The notes: a model not told the origin generated them from the sequence alone. A stretch of 55,836 bases of DNA from JAMLIN01 sp964476625 (GCA_964476625.1 CAYZBJ010000020.1:1-55836), one strand, 5' to 3'; numbered from the stretch's first letter, positions 1-8,058 are shown. Program-made: numbers and translations.

Positions 1-2
1 AG

Positions 3-248
3 CAGGCGGTGGACGGCTTCCCGGATTTCGGCATGAGCTTCGGCAACCCCGATTTCGTGCGCTATGCCGAGGCCTACGGTGCCAAGGGATCACGGGTCGG
101 CGCGGTCGAGGATCTCGTTCCGATGCTCGAGGCGGCCTTCGCTGACGGCGGCGTTCATCTGGTCGATGTGCCGATCGACTATTCCGAGAATACGCGTGTC
201 CTGGTCGACGAGTTGCGCAACCGCAGGCCAGATGTCGAATGTGCCTGA
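3..248 (+). CDS. C-terminal fragment of a thiamine-pyrophosphate enzyme, acetolactate synthase-like
   Basis: Only the last 81 or so codons are inside the window; the gene begins upstream. The segment NPDFVRYAEAYGAKGSRV followed by a loop ending HLVDVPIDYSEN is the usual end of the C-terminal TPP-binding domain in AlsS-type acetolactate synthases and related 2-oxo acid decarboxylases/carboligases. These enzymes use TPP in the cytoplasm to condense or decarboxylate 2-oxo acids. The GDG-N cofactor motif and catalytic Glu lie outside the window, so substrate cannot be inferred. An aldehyde dehydrogenase begins 45 bases after its stop on the same strand, which suggests an operon in which one enzyme makes an aldehyde and the other oxidises it; that link is inference. 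Confidence 0.75.
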   Translation, partial: QAVDGFPDFGMSFGNPDFVRYAEAYGAKGSRVGAVEDLVPMLEAAFADGGVHLVDVPIDYSENTRVLVDELRNRRPDVECA

Positions 249-293
249 CCGTCATCGCGCAGCGCAGGCATTCGAAACCCGAGGAGATCCATC

Positions 294-1676
294 ATGCTCA
301 AGGTCGTGCAGGCCTTTGATCGCGCGCCGATCGCCGAGATCGAGACTGACGACGCCACCGAACTGGAGCGCAAGCTGCGGGCCGCGGAACGTCTCTTCAA
401 GGACCGTGAGGGCTGGCTGAAGCCTCACCAGCGCATGGCGATTCTCCGCAAGCTGGCCGGGCTGATGGAAGGCAGGCGCGACCATCTCGCCATGCGGATC
501 GCGCGCGAGGGCGGCAAGCCGCTGCCCGACGCCATCATCGAAACCCGGCGTGCCATCGATGGCGTCCACAATGCCGCCGACGAACTGCGTAACCTTGCCG
601 GCCGGGAGATCCCGATGGGGCTGTCCGCGGCGGCGGAGGACCGCTGGGCATTCACCACCAGGGAGCCGATCGGCGTCGTCGCGGCGATCTCCGCCTTCAA
701 TCATCCGCTGAACCTGATCGTCCACCAGGTGGTGCCAGCCATCGCGGTCGGCTGCCCGGTGATCATCAAGCCGGCGAGCACGACGCCGCTGTCCTGCCTG
801 GACTTCGTGGCGCTGGTCCACGAGGCGGGCCTGCCCGAGCCTTGGTGCCAGAGCTTCATCGCCGGGGCCAATGACCTGGCCGAGAAGCTGGCGACCGACA
901 GACGCATCGCCTTCCTGAGCTTCATAGGATCGGCCAGGGTGGGCTGGTCCCTACGCTCGAAACTTCCTCCGGGAACGCGCTCGGCACTGGAGCACGGTGG
1001 CGCGGCACCAGCGATCGTCGACCGCAGCGCCGATCTCGGCAGAATCATCGAGCCGATCATCAAGGGCGGCTACTACCACGCCGGGCAGGTCTGCGTATCG
1101 ACACAACGCATCTACGTTCACAACGACATCGCCGACGACTTCACGCACCAGCTCATCGCCGGGGTCGAGAAGTTACGGACCGCCGACCCCACCCTGGACG
1201 ACACCCAGGTCGGGCCGCTGATCCTGCCGCGGGAGGCCGATCGGGTCATGGAGTGGATCGATGAGGCGGTCAGGGGCGGAGCAAGCCTGGCGACCGGCGG
1301 CAAACTCCTCTCCGAGACGACATTGCAACCGACGGTGCTTCTCGATCCCGCCGCCGACGCGAAGATCTCGACGCAGGAGATCTTCGGTCCAGCGGTTGCG
1401 GTTTATCGCCATGACGATCTCGACGACGCGATTCGCCAGGCCAATTCCCTGCCCACGGCCTTCCAGGCCAGCGTTTTCGCACAGGATATCGACGTGGCCA
1501 TGCGGGCGGCCGATCGCCTGGATGCCTCGGCCGTGATGATCAACGATCCCACCGCCTTCCGAACCGACTGGATGCCCTTCGCCGGGCGCAGGGAATCCGG
1601 CTACGGCACCGGCGGTATCCCGTACACCATGCGCGACATGACGCAGGAGAAGATGATCCTGATGCGCAGAGGCTGA
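294..1676 (+). CDS. NAD(P)-dependent aldehyde dehydrogenase family protein
   Basis: A 460-residue ALDH-superfamily enzyme that should oxidise an aldehyde to the acid (or acyl-CoA) with NAD(P). Visible motifs: the FNHPLN segment of the cofactor-binding domain, IIKPAS, the general-base Glu at about residue 233 (LEHGG), the catalytic Cys at about residue 267 (GQVCVS), and EIFGPAV near residue 365. The Glu-Cys spacing of 34 residues is that of classical ALDHs. GAGGAG lies just upstream of the ATG. The FNHPLN/GQVCVS pattern resembles the phosphonoacetaldehyde, lactaldehyde and sulfoacetaldehyde dehydrogenase branch, but substrate cannot be fixed from sequence. It follows the TPP enzyme on the same strand. 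Confidence 0.88.
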   Translation: MLKVVQAFDRAPIAEIETDDATELERKLRAAERLFKDREGWLKPHQRMAILRKLAGLMEGRRDHLAMRIAREGGKPLPDAIIETRRAIDGVHNAADELRNLAGREIPMGLSAAAEDRWAFTTREPIGVVAAISAFNHPLNLIVHQVVPAIAVGCPVIIKPASTTPLSCLDFVALVHEAGLPEPWCQSFIAGANDLAEKLATDRRIAFLSFIGSARVGWSLRSKLPPGTRSALEHGGAAPAIVDRSADLGRIIEPIIKGGYYHAGQVCVSTQRIYVHNDIADDFTHQLIAGVEKLRTADPTLDDTQVGPLILPREADRVMEWIDEAVRGGASLATGGKLLSETTLQPTVLLDPAADAKISTQEIFGPAVAVYRHDDLDDAIRQANSLPTAFQASVFAQDIDVAMRAADRLDASAVMINDPTAFRTDWMPFAGRRESGYGTGGIPYTMRDMTQEKMILMRRG

Positions 1677-1699
1677 GTTCAGATCGCTGCGCACCCGCA

Positions 1700-2005
1700 T
1701 CAGTTCTGGATGACATCCGACCATTCCGGGTGTTTCCGGGACTGGGCGCGGACAAAGGGACAGAGCGGCACGATGCGGTAGCCCTTGGCGCGAGCATCCG
1801 CGATCAGTGCTCCCGCGAGCGCCAGACCGGCGCCCATGCCGCGCAGCGTGTCCGGGACGAGAGTGTGATCGGCGATGACCAGCACATCCGAAACCTTCGA
1901 GATGGTCAGTTCGCCTTCGCCTTCCAAACCGTCGACCCGCGCGGCGAAGCGCCCTTTGTGCCCCCGGTCCTCGTATGAAATCCGCGCGGCAGGTTTGTCA
2001 GTCAT
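1700..2005 (-). CDS. Small GNAT-type N-acetyltransferase (YjdJ/NATD1-like)
   Basis: A 101-residue protein with the compact single-domain GNAT fold seen in YjdJ/Gcn5_2-type proteins. The segment HTLVPDTLRGMGAGLALA carries the acetyl-CoA pyrophosphate-binding R/Q-x-x-G-x-G/A pattern, and the end YRIVPLCPFVRAQSRKHPEW is typical of this family, including the conserved Cys-Pro-Phe. Substrate is unknown. I choose the internal ATG (MTDKP) because GGAG sits six bases upstream; the frame is open six codons further. The start overlaps the stop of the upstream lipoprotein gene by eight bases, so the two are probably translationally coupled. Confidence 0.8.
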   Translation of the reverse strand: MTDKPAARISYEDRGHKGRFAARVDGLEGEGELTISKVSDVLVIADHTLVPDTLRGMGAGLALAGALIADARAKGYRIVPLCPFVRAQSRKHPEWSDVIQN

Positions 2006-2207
2006 CTCGGTCTCCGTGATCAAGGGCGGGCATGGCAGCGGGCGCTCCGAGCGCCAGCAGGGCGTCGGTCATTCGACCATCAAGCTCTTCGGGCGGCGGC
2101 AGGGCTTCGACGGGCTTCGCCTCGCTGGCACAGCCGGCGAGTGCGACGACGATCCCAAGGACAGCAAGGACTGCAACGAGCAGGTCACGGACCGGCGCTG
2201 ATCGCAT
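1998..2207 (-). CDS. Small lipoprotein, unknown function
   Basis: A 69-residue protein with a signal peptide: a short Arg-containing N-terminus, a hydrophobic stretch (LLVAVLAVLGIVVALAG) and a lipobox LAGC ending at residue 26, so Cys26 should be lipidated. The mature part is about 44 residues, Pro/Glu/Ala-rich and with no recognisable domain. The frame is open far upstream as a GC-rich artefact overlapping pirin; the ATG with the signal peptide directly after it is the sensible start. Its stop overlaps the start of the GNAT gene, and pirin lies 113 bases upstream on the same strand. I do not recognise a family. Confidence 0.6.
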   Translation of the reverse strand: MRSAPVRDLLVAVLAVLGIVVALAGCASEAKPVEALPPPEELDGRMTDALLALGAPAAMPALDHGDRDD

Positions 2208-2320
2208 GATCGCCTTGAGGGAGCGGTCTTGGGGGCTCGTCGGGATGCCTCTTGGCGAGCTGGCTTCGGATGGCTGACGCGATCCCTTGCGGGATCCAAC
2301 GCGCGATTCGAGCGGAGTAC

Positions 2321-3214
2321 TCACGGCATCGCCGGCGCCGAGGGCGCTGGGTCCTCCGGCAAGGGGGTGAACTCGACATCGTCGGCATCGGGCAGCTTGA
2401 TCCGACCCGCCTTCCAGTCTGCCGCGGCCTGCGCGAGCCGGTCCCTCGACGACGACACGAAATTCCAGTAGAGGAAGCGCTCGCCGATCGGCTCGCCGCC
2501 GAGCACCATGACCACCGCGCGCCCGACCGCCCGGATCCGTGACGCATGCGCACCGAGCACGAGCATCCTGCCCGCGCCGTGGACGACGCCGTCGAGCTCC
2601 ACCGCGCCGGTCGCGACATACACGGCGCGCTCGGGCTGGCCGGTGGGAACTTCGGCAATCGCGCCGGGCTCCATGTCGAGGTGTGCATAGAACTGCGGCG
2701 AATGCGTCGCGGTGCCTGCCGTCAGGCCGTAGGCGCTGCCGGCGATGAGTTGCCCGTGCACCCCGCCGTCGCTCCACTGCGGCAGGTCGCCGCTGGAGTG
2801 GTGCGAGAAGCTTGGGTCCACCTCTTCATACTCGGTCGGCAGCGCAACCCAGGCCTGGATGCCATGCAGATGATCTCCCTGCGCCCGTGCGCGCTCGAAC
2901 CGCTCGCTGTGCGTGATGCCACGGCCAGCGGTCATCCAGTTGACCTCTCGCGGGCGGATCGCCTGGGCGTAGCCCAGGCTGTCACGATGCATGACCTCAC
3001 CGGCAAACAGATAGGTCACCGTCGACAGGCCGATGTGCGGATGCGGGCGAACGTCGATGCTGCGATCGACGCCTGGCGCCAGATCGAGCGGCCCGATGTG
3101 GTCGAAGAAGATGTAGGGGCCGACCATGCGGCGCTGGGCGAAGGGCAGCACGCGGCCGACCTCCAGGCCACCGCCCAGACTGCGGCGGCGTTGTTCGATG
3201 ATGAGTTCGACCAT
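2321..3214 (-). CDS. Pirin family protein
   Basis: A 297-residue bicupin of the pirin family. The N-terminal cupin holds RPHPHIGLSTVTYLF and TAGRGITHSE, giving a metal site from His58, His60, His102 and Glu104, the same set that binds Fe in human pirin and E. coli YhhW. Some bacterial pirins have quercetin 2,3-dioxygenase activity or interact with metabolic enzymes, so the physiological role is open. The ATG chosen (MVELII) has AGGAG seven bases upstream; a longer in-frame start adds 34 low-complexity residues and overlaps the previous gene. It begins 25 bases after the isochorismatase-type gene, implying cotranscription. Confidence 0.9.
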   Translation of the reverse strand: MVELIIEQRRRSLGGGLEVGRVLPFAQRRMVGPYIFFDHIGPLDLAPGVDRSIDVRPHPHIGLSTVTYLFAGEVMHRDSLGYAQAIRPREVNWMTAGRGITHSERFERARAQGDHLHGIQAWVALPTEYEEVDPSFSHHSSGDLPQWSDGGVHGQLIAGSAYGLTAGTATHSPQFYAHLDMEPGAIAEVPTGQPERAVYVATGAVELDGVVHGAGRMLVLGAHASRIRAVGRAVVMVLGGEPIGERFLYWNFVSSSRDRLAQAAADWKAGRIKLPDADDVEFTPLPEDPAPSAPAMP

Positions 3215-3239
3215 GATGATGCTCCTGTCCGGCCTGCGC

Positions 3240-3899
3240 CTACGTTGCGGTGCTCGGCACCGGCGTGTTAAGGAGCTGCTGCTCCCACAGAAAGGCGATG
3301 CCGCTGGCGGCGGCATGCTTCTTGATCACCTCGGTCAGACCGAGCGCGGTTTCCATCCGGGCCCAGTCGCGCTGCCATTCGGACGCCAGCGCCACCCAGG
3401 TCATCATGTTCGCGCCGGCCGCAATCATGCGCTGGATGGCGACCTGGTGAGCCTCAAGCGAGATCCCACCCGACGCGTCGGTGACCACCGTCACATCCCA
3501 GCCTTCGCCCAGGGCCTGGATCACCGGCATCGCGACGCACACCTCGGTCCACAGACCGGCGATGATCAGTTGCTTGCGGCCCGTCGCCTTCACCAGTTCC
3601 ACCACCTTCCTGTCTTCCCAGGTGTTGATGGACGTGCGGTCGATGACCTTCTGGTCTGGGAATACATCGGTGATCTGCGGGAAGATGAAGCCGCCCCGAT
3701 CGGCAACCACGCTCGTCAGGATGGTGGGGACACCGAAGACCTTGGCGGCCTTCGCGAGGCCCGCCGCATTGTTGACGACCATCTGCGGATCGTGGCTGTT
3801 CAGGTTCGCGAGCTGGAAGGGCTGGTGGTCGATCAGCACGAGCACGCTGTCCTCGGGACGAAGCAGGGCATCGAGACCGGTTCTGGCTGAGTTGGACAT
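3240..3899 (-). CDS. ycaC: YcaC-like isochorismatase-family cysteine hydrolase
   Basis: A 219-residue hydrolase of the isochorismatase superfamily, closest in pattern to YcaC. It shows Asp24 (VLIDHQ), a Lys near residue 84, and Cys121 (GLWTEVCVAMP), matching the Asp-Lys-Cys triad. YcaC proteins are hydrolases without a settled substrate. The start MSNSART has AGGAG five bases upstream; the in-frame extension to 4037 is not needed. It is the first gene of a minus-strand run that continues into pirin, a pairing that is common but unexplained. Divergent from the glutathione S-transferase gene, with about 190 bases between them for both promoters. Confidence 0.87.
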   Translation of the reverse strand: MSNSARTGLDALLRPEDSVLVLIDHQPFQLANLNSHDPQMVVNNAAGLAKAAKVFGVPTILTSVVADRGGFIFPQITDVFPDQKVIDRTSINTWEDRKVVELVKATGRKQLIIAGLWTEVCVAMPVIQALGEGWDVTVVTDASGGISLEAHQVAIQRMIAAGANMMTWVALASEWQRDWARMETALGLTEVIKKHAAASGIAFLWEQQLLNTPVPSTAT

Positions 3900-4092
3900 G
3901 GTGCACTCCTTGTGTAGATGAGGCCCCGCCGGGGCTCTTCGGATCGGAAGAATCAGTGGATGCGCACCGAATCTACCGAGCGCCAGGACCTGCTGCGTGG
4001 CAGTATCTGCCGTCGAGGTGCCGATCTTGCGGGCCAATCACCGCTCGATGAGAATGAGCCCAGAGCCCTCGGCCACACGACAGGAAACCACC

Positions 4093-4731
4093 GTGATCAC
4101 GATCCATCACCTTGGCGTCTCGCAGTCGGAGCGCATCGTCTGGCTCATGGAAGAGCTGGGCCTGCCCTACGAGCTGAAATGGTACGCGCGCAAGCCAAAC
4201 CGGCTCGCACCGGACGAGTTGCTCGCCCTGCATCCGACCGCGATGGCGCCCGTGGTCGTGGACGGGGATCGCGTGCTCACGGAGTCCGCCGTCATCGTCG
4301 AGTACGTCTGCCACCGCTACGCGGGCGGCAAGTTCACGGTGGGACCGGCCCAGCCCAACTACTACGACTACCTGTACTGGATGCACTTCAACAACAGCAC
4401 CATGGGCCTGCGCTTCGCGAAGTCCGCGCTGGCGGCCGGCGCGAGCGGGCCCGTCGCCGACACCATGAACGAGCTGGTCAAGCGCCGCGAAGAGCAGTAC
4501 TACGGGTACATGAACCACCGGCTCGGTGAATCGCCCTACCTCGCCGGGCCCGAGTTCACCTGCGCGGACATCATGTCGATGTTCCGCCTGACGACGGCGA
4601 CTCTTTTTGGCGCGCGCCGCATCGACGACCTGCCGAACATCGTCGACTACGTGAAGCGCATCGAGGCGCGTCCGGCTTACGCAAAGGCGATGTCGATCGC
4701 GGGGCCGGAAGCGGTCGCCCCAACGGCGTAG
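4093..4731 (+). CDS. Glutathione S-transferase family protein
   Basis: A roughly 212-residue GST. The N-terminal thioredoxin-like domain has SQSERIVWLMEELGLPYE and the substrate-recognition segment LTESAVIVEYV (the Glu-Ser pair that contacts the gamma-glutamyl group); the all-helical C-terminal domain contains YLAGPEFTCADIMSMF, the N-capping box of GSTs. It presumably conjugates or transfers glutathione in the cytoplasm; the electrophile is unknown. I choose a GTG start (ITIHHLGV follows) because AGGAAA lies about seven bases before it and GSTs normally begin right at this strand; ATG codons further upstream would add non-homologous residues. Confidence 0.85.
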   Translation: MITIHHLGVSQSERIVWLMEELGLPYELKWYARKPNRLAPDELLALHPTAMAPVVVDGDRVLTESAVIVEYVCHRYAGGKFTVGPAQPNYYDYLYWMHFNNSTMGLRFAKSALAAGASGPVADTMNELVKRREEQYYGYMNHRLGESPYLAGPEFTCADIMSMFRLTTATLFGARRIDDLPNIVDYVKRIEARPAYAKAMSIAGPEAVAPTA

Positions 4732-4810
4732 CTGTCGACACCGTCGTACTTGAACGATGCAGGCTGCTGGGGCGCAACGAGACCGGGCCGGGGATCTGGA
4801 CGCGCAGGCA

Positions 4811-5295
4811 TCAGGGCGCAGCAACGACGTACTCCAGGGCCCAGAAGTACTGCCACTCGTGAAAGCGAGCCTCGGACGCCAGGCCCGAGACGGCTTCACG
4901 CAGCTCCAGTTCGGACAGGACTGATGTACGCGCCCACGCGACACATGCGAGAACCAGAAGCCCGCGAAAGCGGCGTCGAATCGGCCTGCGGCAACGGGCA
5001 GGCGGTACGCACCGCCCGGTACGAAGGAAGCCGTGCCAGACCTCGCCCTTGCGATAGCGAGCACCTCGGAAGAAGCGTCTACCGCAAGGAGCTCCCTGGC
5101 CATCGGCGCGATGAACCGCGTCCAGTAGCCTGTGCCGCACGCCACCTCGAGCGTCGCCCGGCCCGAGAACCGCCCGGGAAGCCAGGCCTCGATCGCACGA
5201 AGATCCTCCTGGCGCTCCGGCTTCGCGTAGACACGGTCGTACTCGAGCGCCCGGACAGCGTAGTACGCCTGTAGCGCTTCATCGTTCACGGACAT
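4811..5295 (-). pseudogene. SAM-dependent methyltransferase with internal deletion and frameshift
   Basis: The N-terminal part (MSVNDEALQAYYAVRALEYD onward) is a class I methyltransferase with the SAM-binding motif LEVACGTGYWT and the acidic end of strand 2 (LLAVDASSEVL). About residue 120, just after FAGFWFSHVSRGRVH, homology stops. The family's normal C-terminal end (LSELELREAVSGLASEARFH then EWQYFWALEYVV) follows immediately in another reading frame. Relative to what I recall of this family some 50-70 residues are missing, so the break is a deletion that also shifts frame rather than a single-base error. The product is probably non-functional. Confidence 0.7.
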
Positions 5296-5410
5296 CTCGG
5301 TTGTACCCTGTCGCACTTGTGACTGTAGCCGGATTCGAATGGGATCCCACAGGCATCGCACCGCCGAACGATTCCGCCGCTCGCGACGGAGCGGGGCGCG
5401 CCCCGCCAGC

Positions 5411-5436
5411 AAGAAAAGCGGCCTCGCGGCCGCTTT
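5411..5436 (-). terminator. Rho-independent terminator after the FAS1 remnant
   Basis: A perfect 9-bp stem (AAAGCGGCC / GGCCGCTTT) with a four-base loop lies 20 bases past the FAS1 stop. Read on the minus strand it is followed by TTTTCTT, so it should stop transcription coming from the FAS1 remnant before the methyltransferase remnant. Confidence 0.7.
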
Positions 5437-5455
5437 CCCGAAGCGCGTGGACGAC

Positions 5456-5695
5456 TCAGTTCGGCATCACCACCGAATCGATTACGTGGATCACGCCGTT
5501 GTCGGCGGTGATGTCGGTCTTGACGACATTGGCGTTGTCGACCTTGACGCAGCCGCGAGTCGTCACGCGCAGGCTGCTGCCCTGCACCGTGGCGACTTCA
5601 CCGGCCTGAACGTCCTTCGCCATTACCTGGCCCGGCACGACGTGATAGGTCAGCACGACAAGCAGCCGCGCGAGCATCTGATGCGTGAGCGCCAT
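5456..5695 (-). pseudogene. Fasciclin (FAS1) domain remnant
   Basis: The last 65-70 residues match the second half of a FAS1 domain: VLTYHVVPGQVMAKDVQAG, then VKVDNANVVKTDITADNGVI and HVIDSVVMPN, the conserved H2 motif and terminal strand. A complete FAS1 domain needs about 130 residues plus a signal peptide; the first half (the T-V-F-A-P-T-D region) is absent, although the frame stays open to 5803 with unrelated sequence. FAS1 proteins are secreted adhesion-type proteins. This copy has lost its secretion signal and half its fold, so it is most likely dead. It keeps an intact terminator. Confidence 0.65.
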
Positions 5696-5998
5696 CTCGT
5701 CGTCGCCGAGCGTATCGCGCGCCAGCAACAGCCAGCGAGACAGACGCTCACGCAGTTCGTGATGGGCGTTGCATGCACCCGCTTGGGAAGTCTGCACGAG
5801 CACGACCTGGACATAACGCTCGGGGCGACCGACTCATTCGCGCAGGCCTCCGTGCTGACTCCCTGTCAGGTTGGCAGGCAGGATAGGGGTTCCCGCTGCC
5901 GCTCGCGTCAGCCCTGCAATCAAGCCGAGATCCTGAGGAGGGCGAACGCGGCTTATCTCGGTCCGCCAGCGCACCGGGAATGAGGCGCGCATGATCCA

Positions 5999-6357
5999 CT
6001 ACCTGCCCGGGATGTTCTCCTCGACTTTCCTGCCCATGCTGATCCGGTCCTCCACGGCGTACCGATCGATTCATAGAAGACGACGAGCTCGCTGCCGGTT
6101 CCGCGCACCTGCAGGTTGATCCTGGTGCAGCCAAGGGCCGCGAGGGCCGCCTCGGCGTGCCGGACCAGGGCCTGTCCGAGCCCGCGCCTTCGGTGCGTCG
6201 GATGCACCGCTACCGAGTACAGCCATCCGCGATGGCCGTCATACCCGGCCAGCGTGGTCCCGATGCCCTTGCCATCGCGGAGCGCGACGAAGAACAGGCC
6301 ATCCTGCACGGCGAGCTTCTTGTCGATGCTCAGGGCAGGATCGTTGTATCCGGTGTC
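5999..6357 (-). pseudogene. GNAT acetyltransferase remnant: beheaded and frameshifted
   Basis: The frame gives NDPALSIDKKLAVQDGLFFV, then LAGYDGHRGWLYSVAVHPTH and RRRGLGQALVRHAE, the acetyl-CoA-binding core of a YpeA-like GNAT enzyme. At FYESIG a base is missing: the expected end YAVEDRISMGRKVEENIPGR and a TAG follow in the neighbouring frame. At the 5' side the in-frame sequence hits a stop about 30 bases beyond the recognisable part, exactly where the direct repeat bordering the HNH gene begins, so the first 40 or so residues and any start are gone. An insertion of the HNH unit into this gene would explain the missing end. Confidence 0.65.
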
Positions 6358-6391
6358 GCGACAGGCTCCTTGTGTATGACGTTTCCTGCGT

Positions 6392-6421
6392 CTTCAGGAA
6401 GTCGTGTGGGTGGTTTTGGCC
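6392..6421. repeat. Direct repeat A bordering the HNH gene
   Basis: Thirty bases centred on GAAGTCGTG-TGG-TGGTT recur in the same orientation at 8030-8058 with about five differences. This copy lies immediately downstream of the HNH stop codon. The two copies bracket the gene and a short 5' region, as terminal repeats of a small element or a target-site relic would. Confidence 0.5.
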
Positions 6422-6425
6422 GATT

Positions 6426-7961
6426 TCAGAGCCTCGGCAACATCTCCGGTGAAGCCCGATGCATTTCCGCGGAAACGCCCAGCCCACTGCTTCCCGCTTC
6501 CGCTCGTTCCTGCTGCATCAGCAACCCCTCGACCGCGATCCCGTAGTCCATCCGTTCGCCGGCCCAGCGGGTCACCGCCGTACCGGCATCGATCGCCAGG
6601 CCTTCGCGCCGATGGGCCCGCACGAGCTCGCGGCTGTCGCCCGCCGTGCGCGGCGCCGCCTCGAAAGCCCGGCCGTCCGGCCCCTTGAAACGCAGCGCCC
6701 CGTCGTCGAGCACCTGTACCTCGACCCGCCCCTCGTGCACCTGGCGATGATGGCGGCGGCACAGAAGGACGAGATTGGACAGCCGCGTCGCGCCGCCGTC
6801 GGCCCAGTGCCGGATGTGATGACCGTCCAGGAAGCGCGTGTGCGTGCAGCCCGGAAAGCGGCAGCCGGCATCGCGCGACTGCAGTGCCCGGCGAATCGCC
6901 GGCGGGATGCTGCGGGTCTTGCGGCCAACGTCCAGTGGTCGGCCCAGGCCATCCTCGACGATGCGCACGATGCTCGCATCGCATGCGAGCCGCTTCGCGG
7001 TCTCCATCGCCAGCGCCGGACCGTCTTCGAGTTCGCAGCGCCCGGCCACCGCTTCCCGCGGCGTGCCGTCGCTGTCCGACTTGGCGTGGTCGTTCGAAGC
7101 GCCGTCGTTGGCAGCGCCGACCAAGGTCTCGACATCCACGTGCACGATGATCTGTTGCCGATCACCGCCCGACAGCGCCTGGTCGCCATGGGCCAGCCAG
7201 CTTTCGGCGAACTGCGCGAGCGCGTCGGCGCGGCGCTGGCCCAGCGTCGGCGTGGGGGTGCCCCCCGATTGCGCCACCGATCCGTCCGCCGCCGACCCGT
7301 CGGCCAACGTTTCCGCGGAAACGTCGCGATCACGGCGATCACGATTCCAACNNNNNNNNNNTGCCTGATCCAGCGCCTTGACCAGCAGCGCACCGGCCTC
7401 GGCTGGCAGCCGCGCCTGCAGCACCAGCGCGCCGTCGTCATCGTAGTGGTAGTGCAGGCCGCGCGTGGCGACCTGCCTGGCCTCCCGGTCCAGCGCGATC
7501 GATTCCTGCGCCCGCCGGAAGTGCCGGACCACCGTCTCGACGTGCGCAGCCGTGCCGTGCAGCGCGATCATCAGCAGCGTGTCTTCCGTCGCCGGCGTGG
7601 CGACCCGGCTCAGCGCCCGGACCTTGGAATAGCTCAGCTCACCGCCGGCCATCGCGGCCGAGATCTTCGGCAACGCGTGCAGAGCCCGCGCGACCCGGAC
7701 CTTTTCGCGCGCGGCGCCCAGATCGAGCCCACATTTCCAGCCCAGCCAGTGCGCGCACGACTGTGTCGAGCCGTCGGCCCAGCCCTCGCGCCGGTCGAAC
7801 TCGGCGATCAGCACCAGCCAACGATGATTGGCGGCATTCAGATGGCCGGCCAGTTCGGTGATCTGCGCTTCGAGTTCGGCGATCGGCAAAGGGGGCGCGG
7901 ACGGGCTTGCCGCATGGGCGGTGGCTGCAAGGTCGCGGCCTGCGGGATCGAAATCGGCCAT
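6426..7961 (-). CDS. DUF222-HNH endonuclease signature protein (interrupted by an assembly gap)
   Basis: At least 511 residues. The first 200 or so form the helical DUF222 region (GHLNAANHRWLVLIAEFDRR, EKVRVARALHALPKISAAMA, GELSYSKVRALSRVA); the C-terminal part carries the HNH nuclease motif CRFPGC, then GHHIRHWADGG and NLVLLCRRHHR, with paired Cys/His likely binding a structural metal. Proteins of this architecture include the mycobacterial REP13E12 repeat family and occur in many copies in some genomes; their biological role is not established. Ten N fall between the halves, so true length is unknown. The ATG has GAGG about seven bases upstream and sits just below an AT-rich palindrome, and 30-base direct repeats bracket the unit. 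Confidence 0.85.
   Translation of the reverse strand: MADFDPAGRDLAATAHAASPSAPPLPIAELEAQITELAGHLNAANHRWLVLIAEFDRREGWADGSTQSCAHWLGWKCGLDLGAAREKVRVARALHALPKISAAMAGGELSYSKVRALSRVATPATEDTLLMIALHGTAAHVETVVRHFRRAQESIALDREARQVATRGLHYHYDDDGALVLQARLPAEAGALLVKALDQAXXXXWNRDRRDRDVSAETLADGSAADGSVAQSGGTPTPTLGQRRADALAQFAESWLAHGDQALSGGDRQQIIVHVDVETLVGAANDGASNDHAKSDSDGTPREAVAGRCELEDGPALAMETAKRLACDASIVRIVEDGLGRPLDVGRKTRSIPPAIRRALQSRDAGCRFPGCTHTRFLDGHHIRHWADGGATRLSNLVLLCRRHHRQVHEGRVEVQVLDDGALRFKGPDGRAFEAAPRTAGDSRELVRAHRREGLAIDAGTAVTRWAGERMDYGIAVEGLLMQQERAEAGSSGLGVSAEMHRASPEMLPRL
7352..7361. other. Assembly gap (10 N) inside the HNH gene
   Basis: Exactly ten N, the same length as the gap in tldD, so probably a placeholder for unknown length. 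It separates the DUF222 part from a low-conservation linker; frame is kept across it only by chance of the placeholder. Confidence 0.95.
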
Positions 7962-7973
7962 GGCTCGCCTCGG

Positions 7974-7995
7974 ATACTGTTCTTATAGACAGTAT
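7974..7995 (-). promoter_or_regulatory. Palindrome and probable -10 region upstream of the HNH gene
   Basis: ATACTGT-8 bases-ACAGTAT is a perfect 7-bp inverted repeat in an AT-rich island about 13 bases before the HNH start codon. On the minus strand its loop contains TATAAG, a good -10 element that would give a 5' leader of some 13 bases. A repressor binding the palindrome would block the promoter. No clear -35 is visible. Confidence 0.5.
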
Positions 7996-8029
7996 TTTAG
8001 TCCCGAGGCGACGCAAGCTCAATGTGAGT

Positions 8030-8058
8030 CTTCGTGAAGTCGTGCGGTGGTTCTGGCC
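8030..8058. repeat. Direct repeat B bordering the HNH gene
   Basis: Partner of the repeat at 6392-6421, same orientation, about 25 of 30 positions shared with one single-base gap. It lies about 70 bases upstream of the HNH start codon. From here to the glcD-like stop codon (about 210 bases) I see no gene. Confidence 0.5.
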
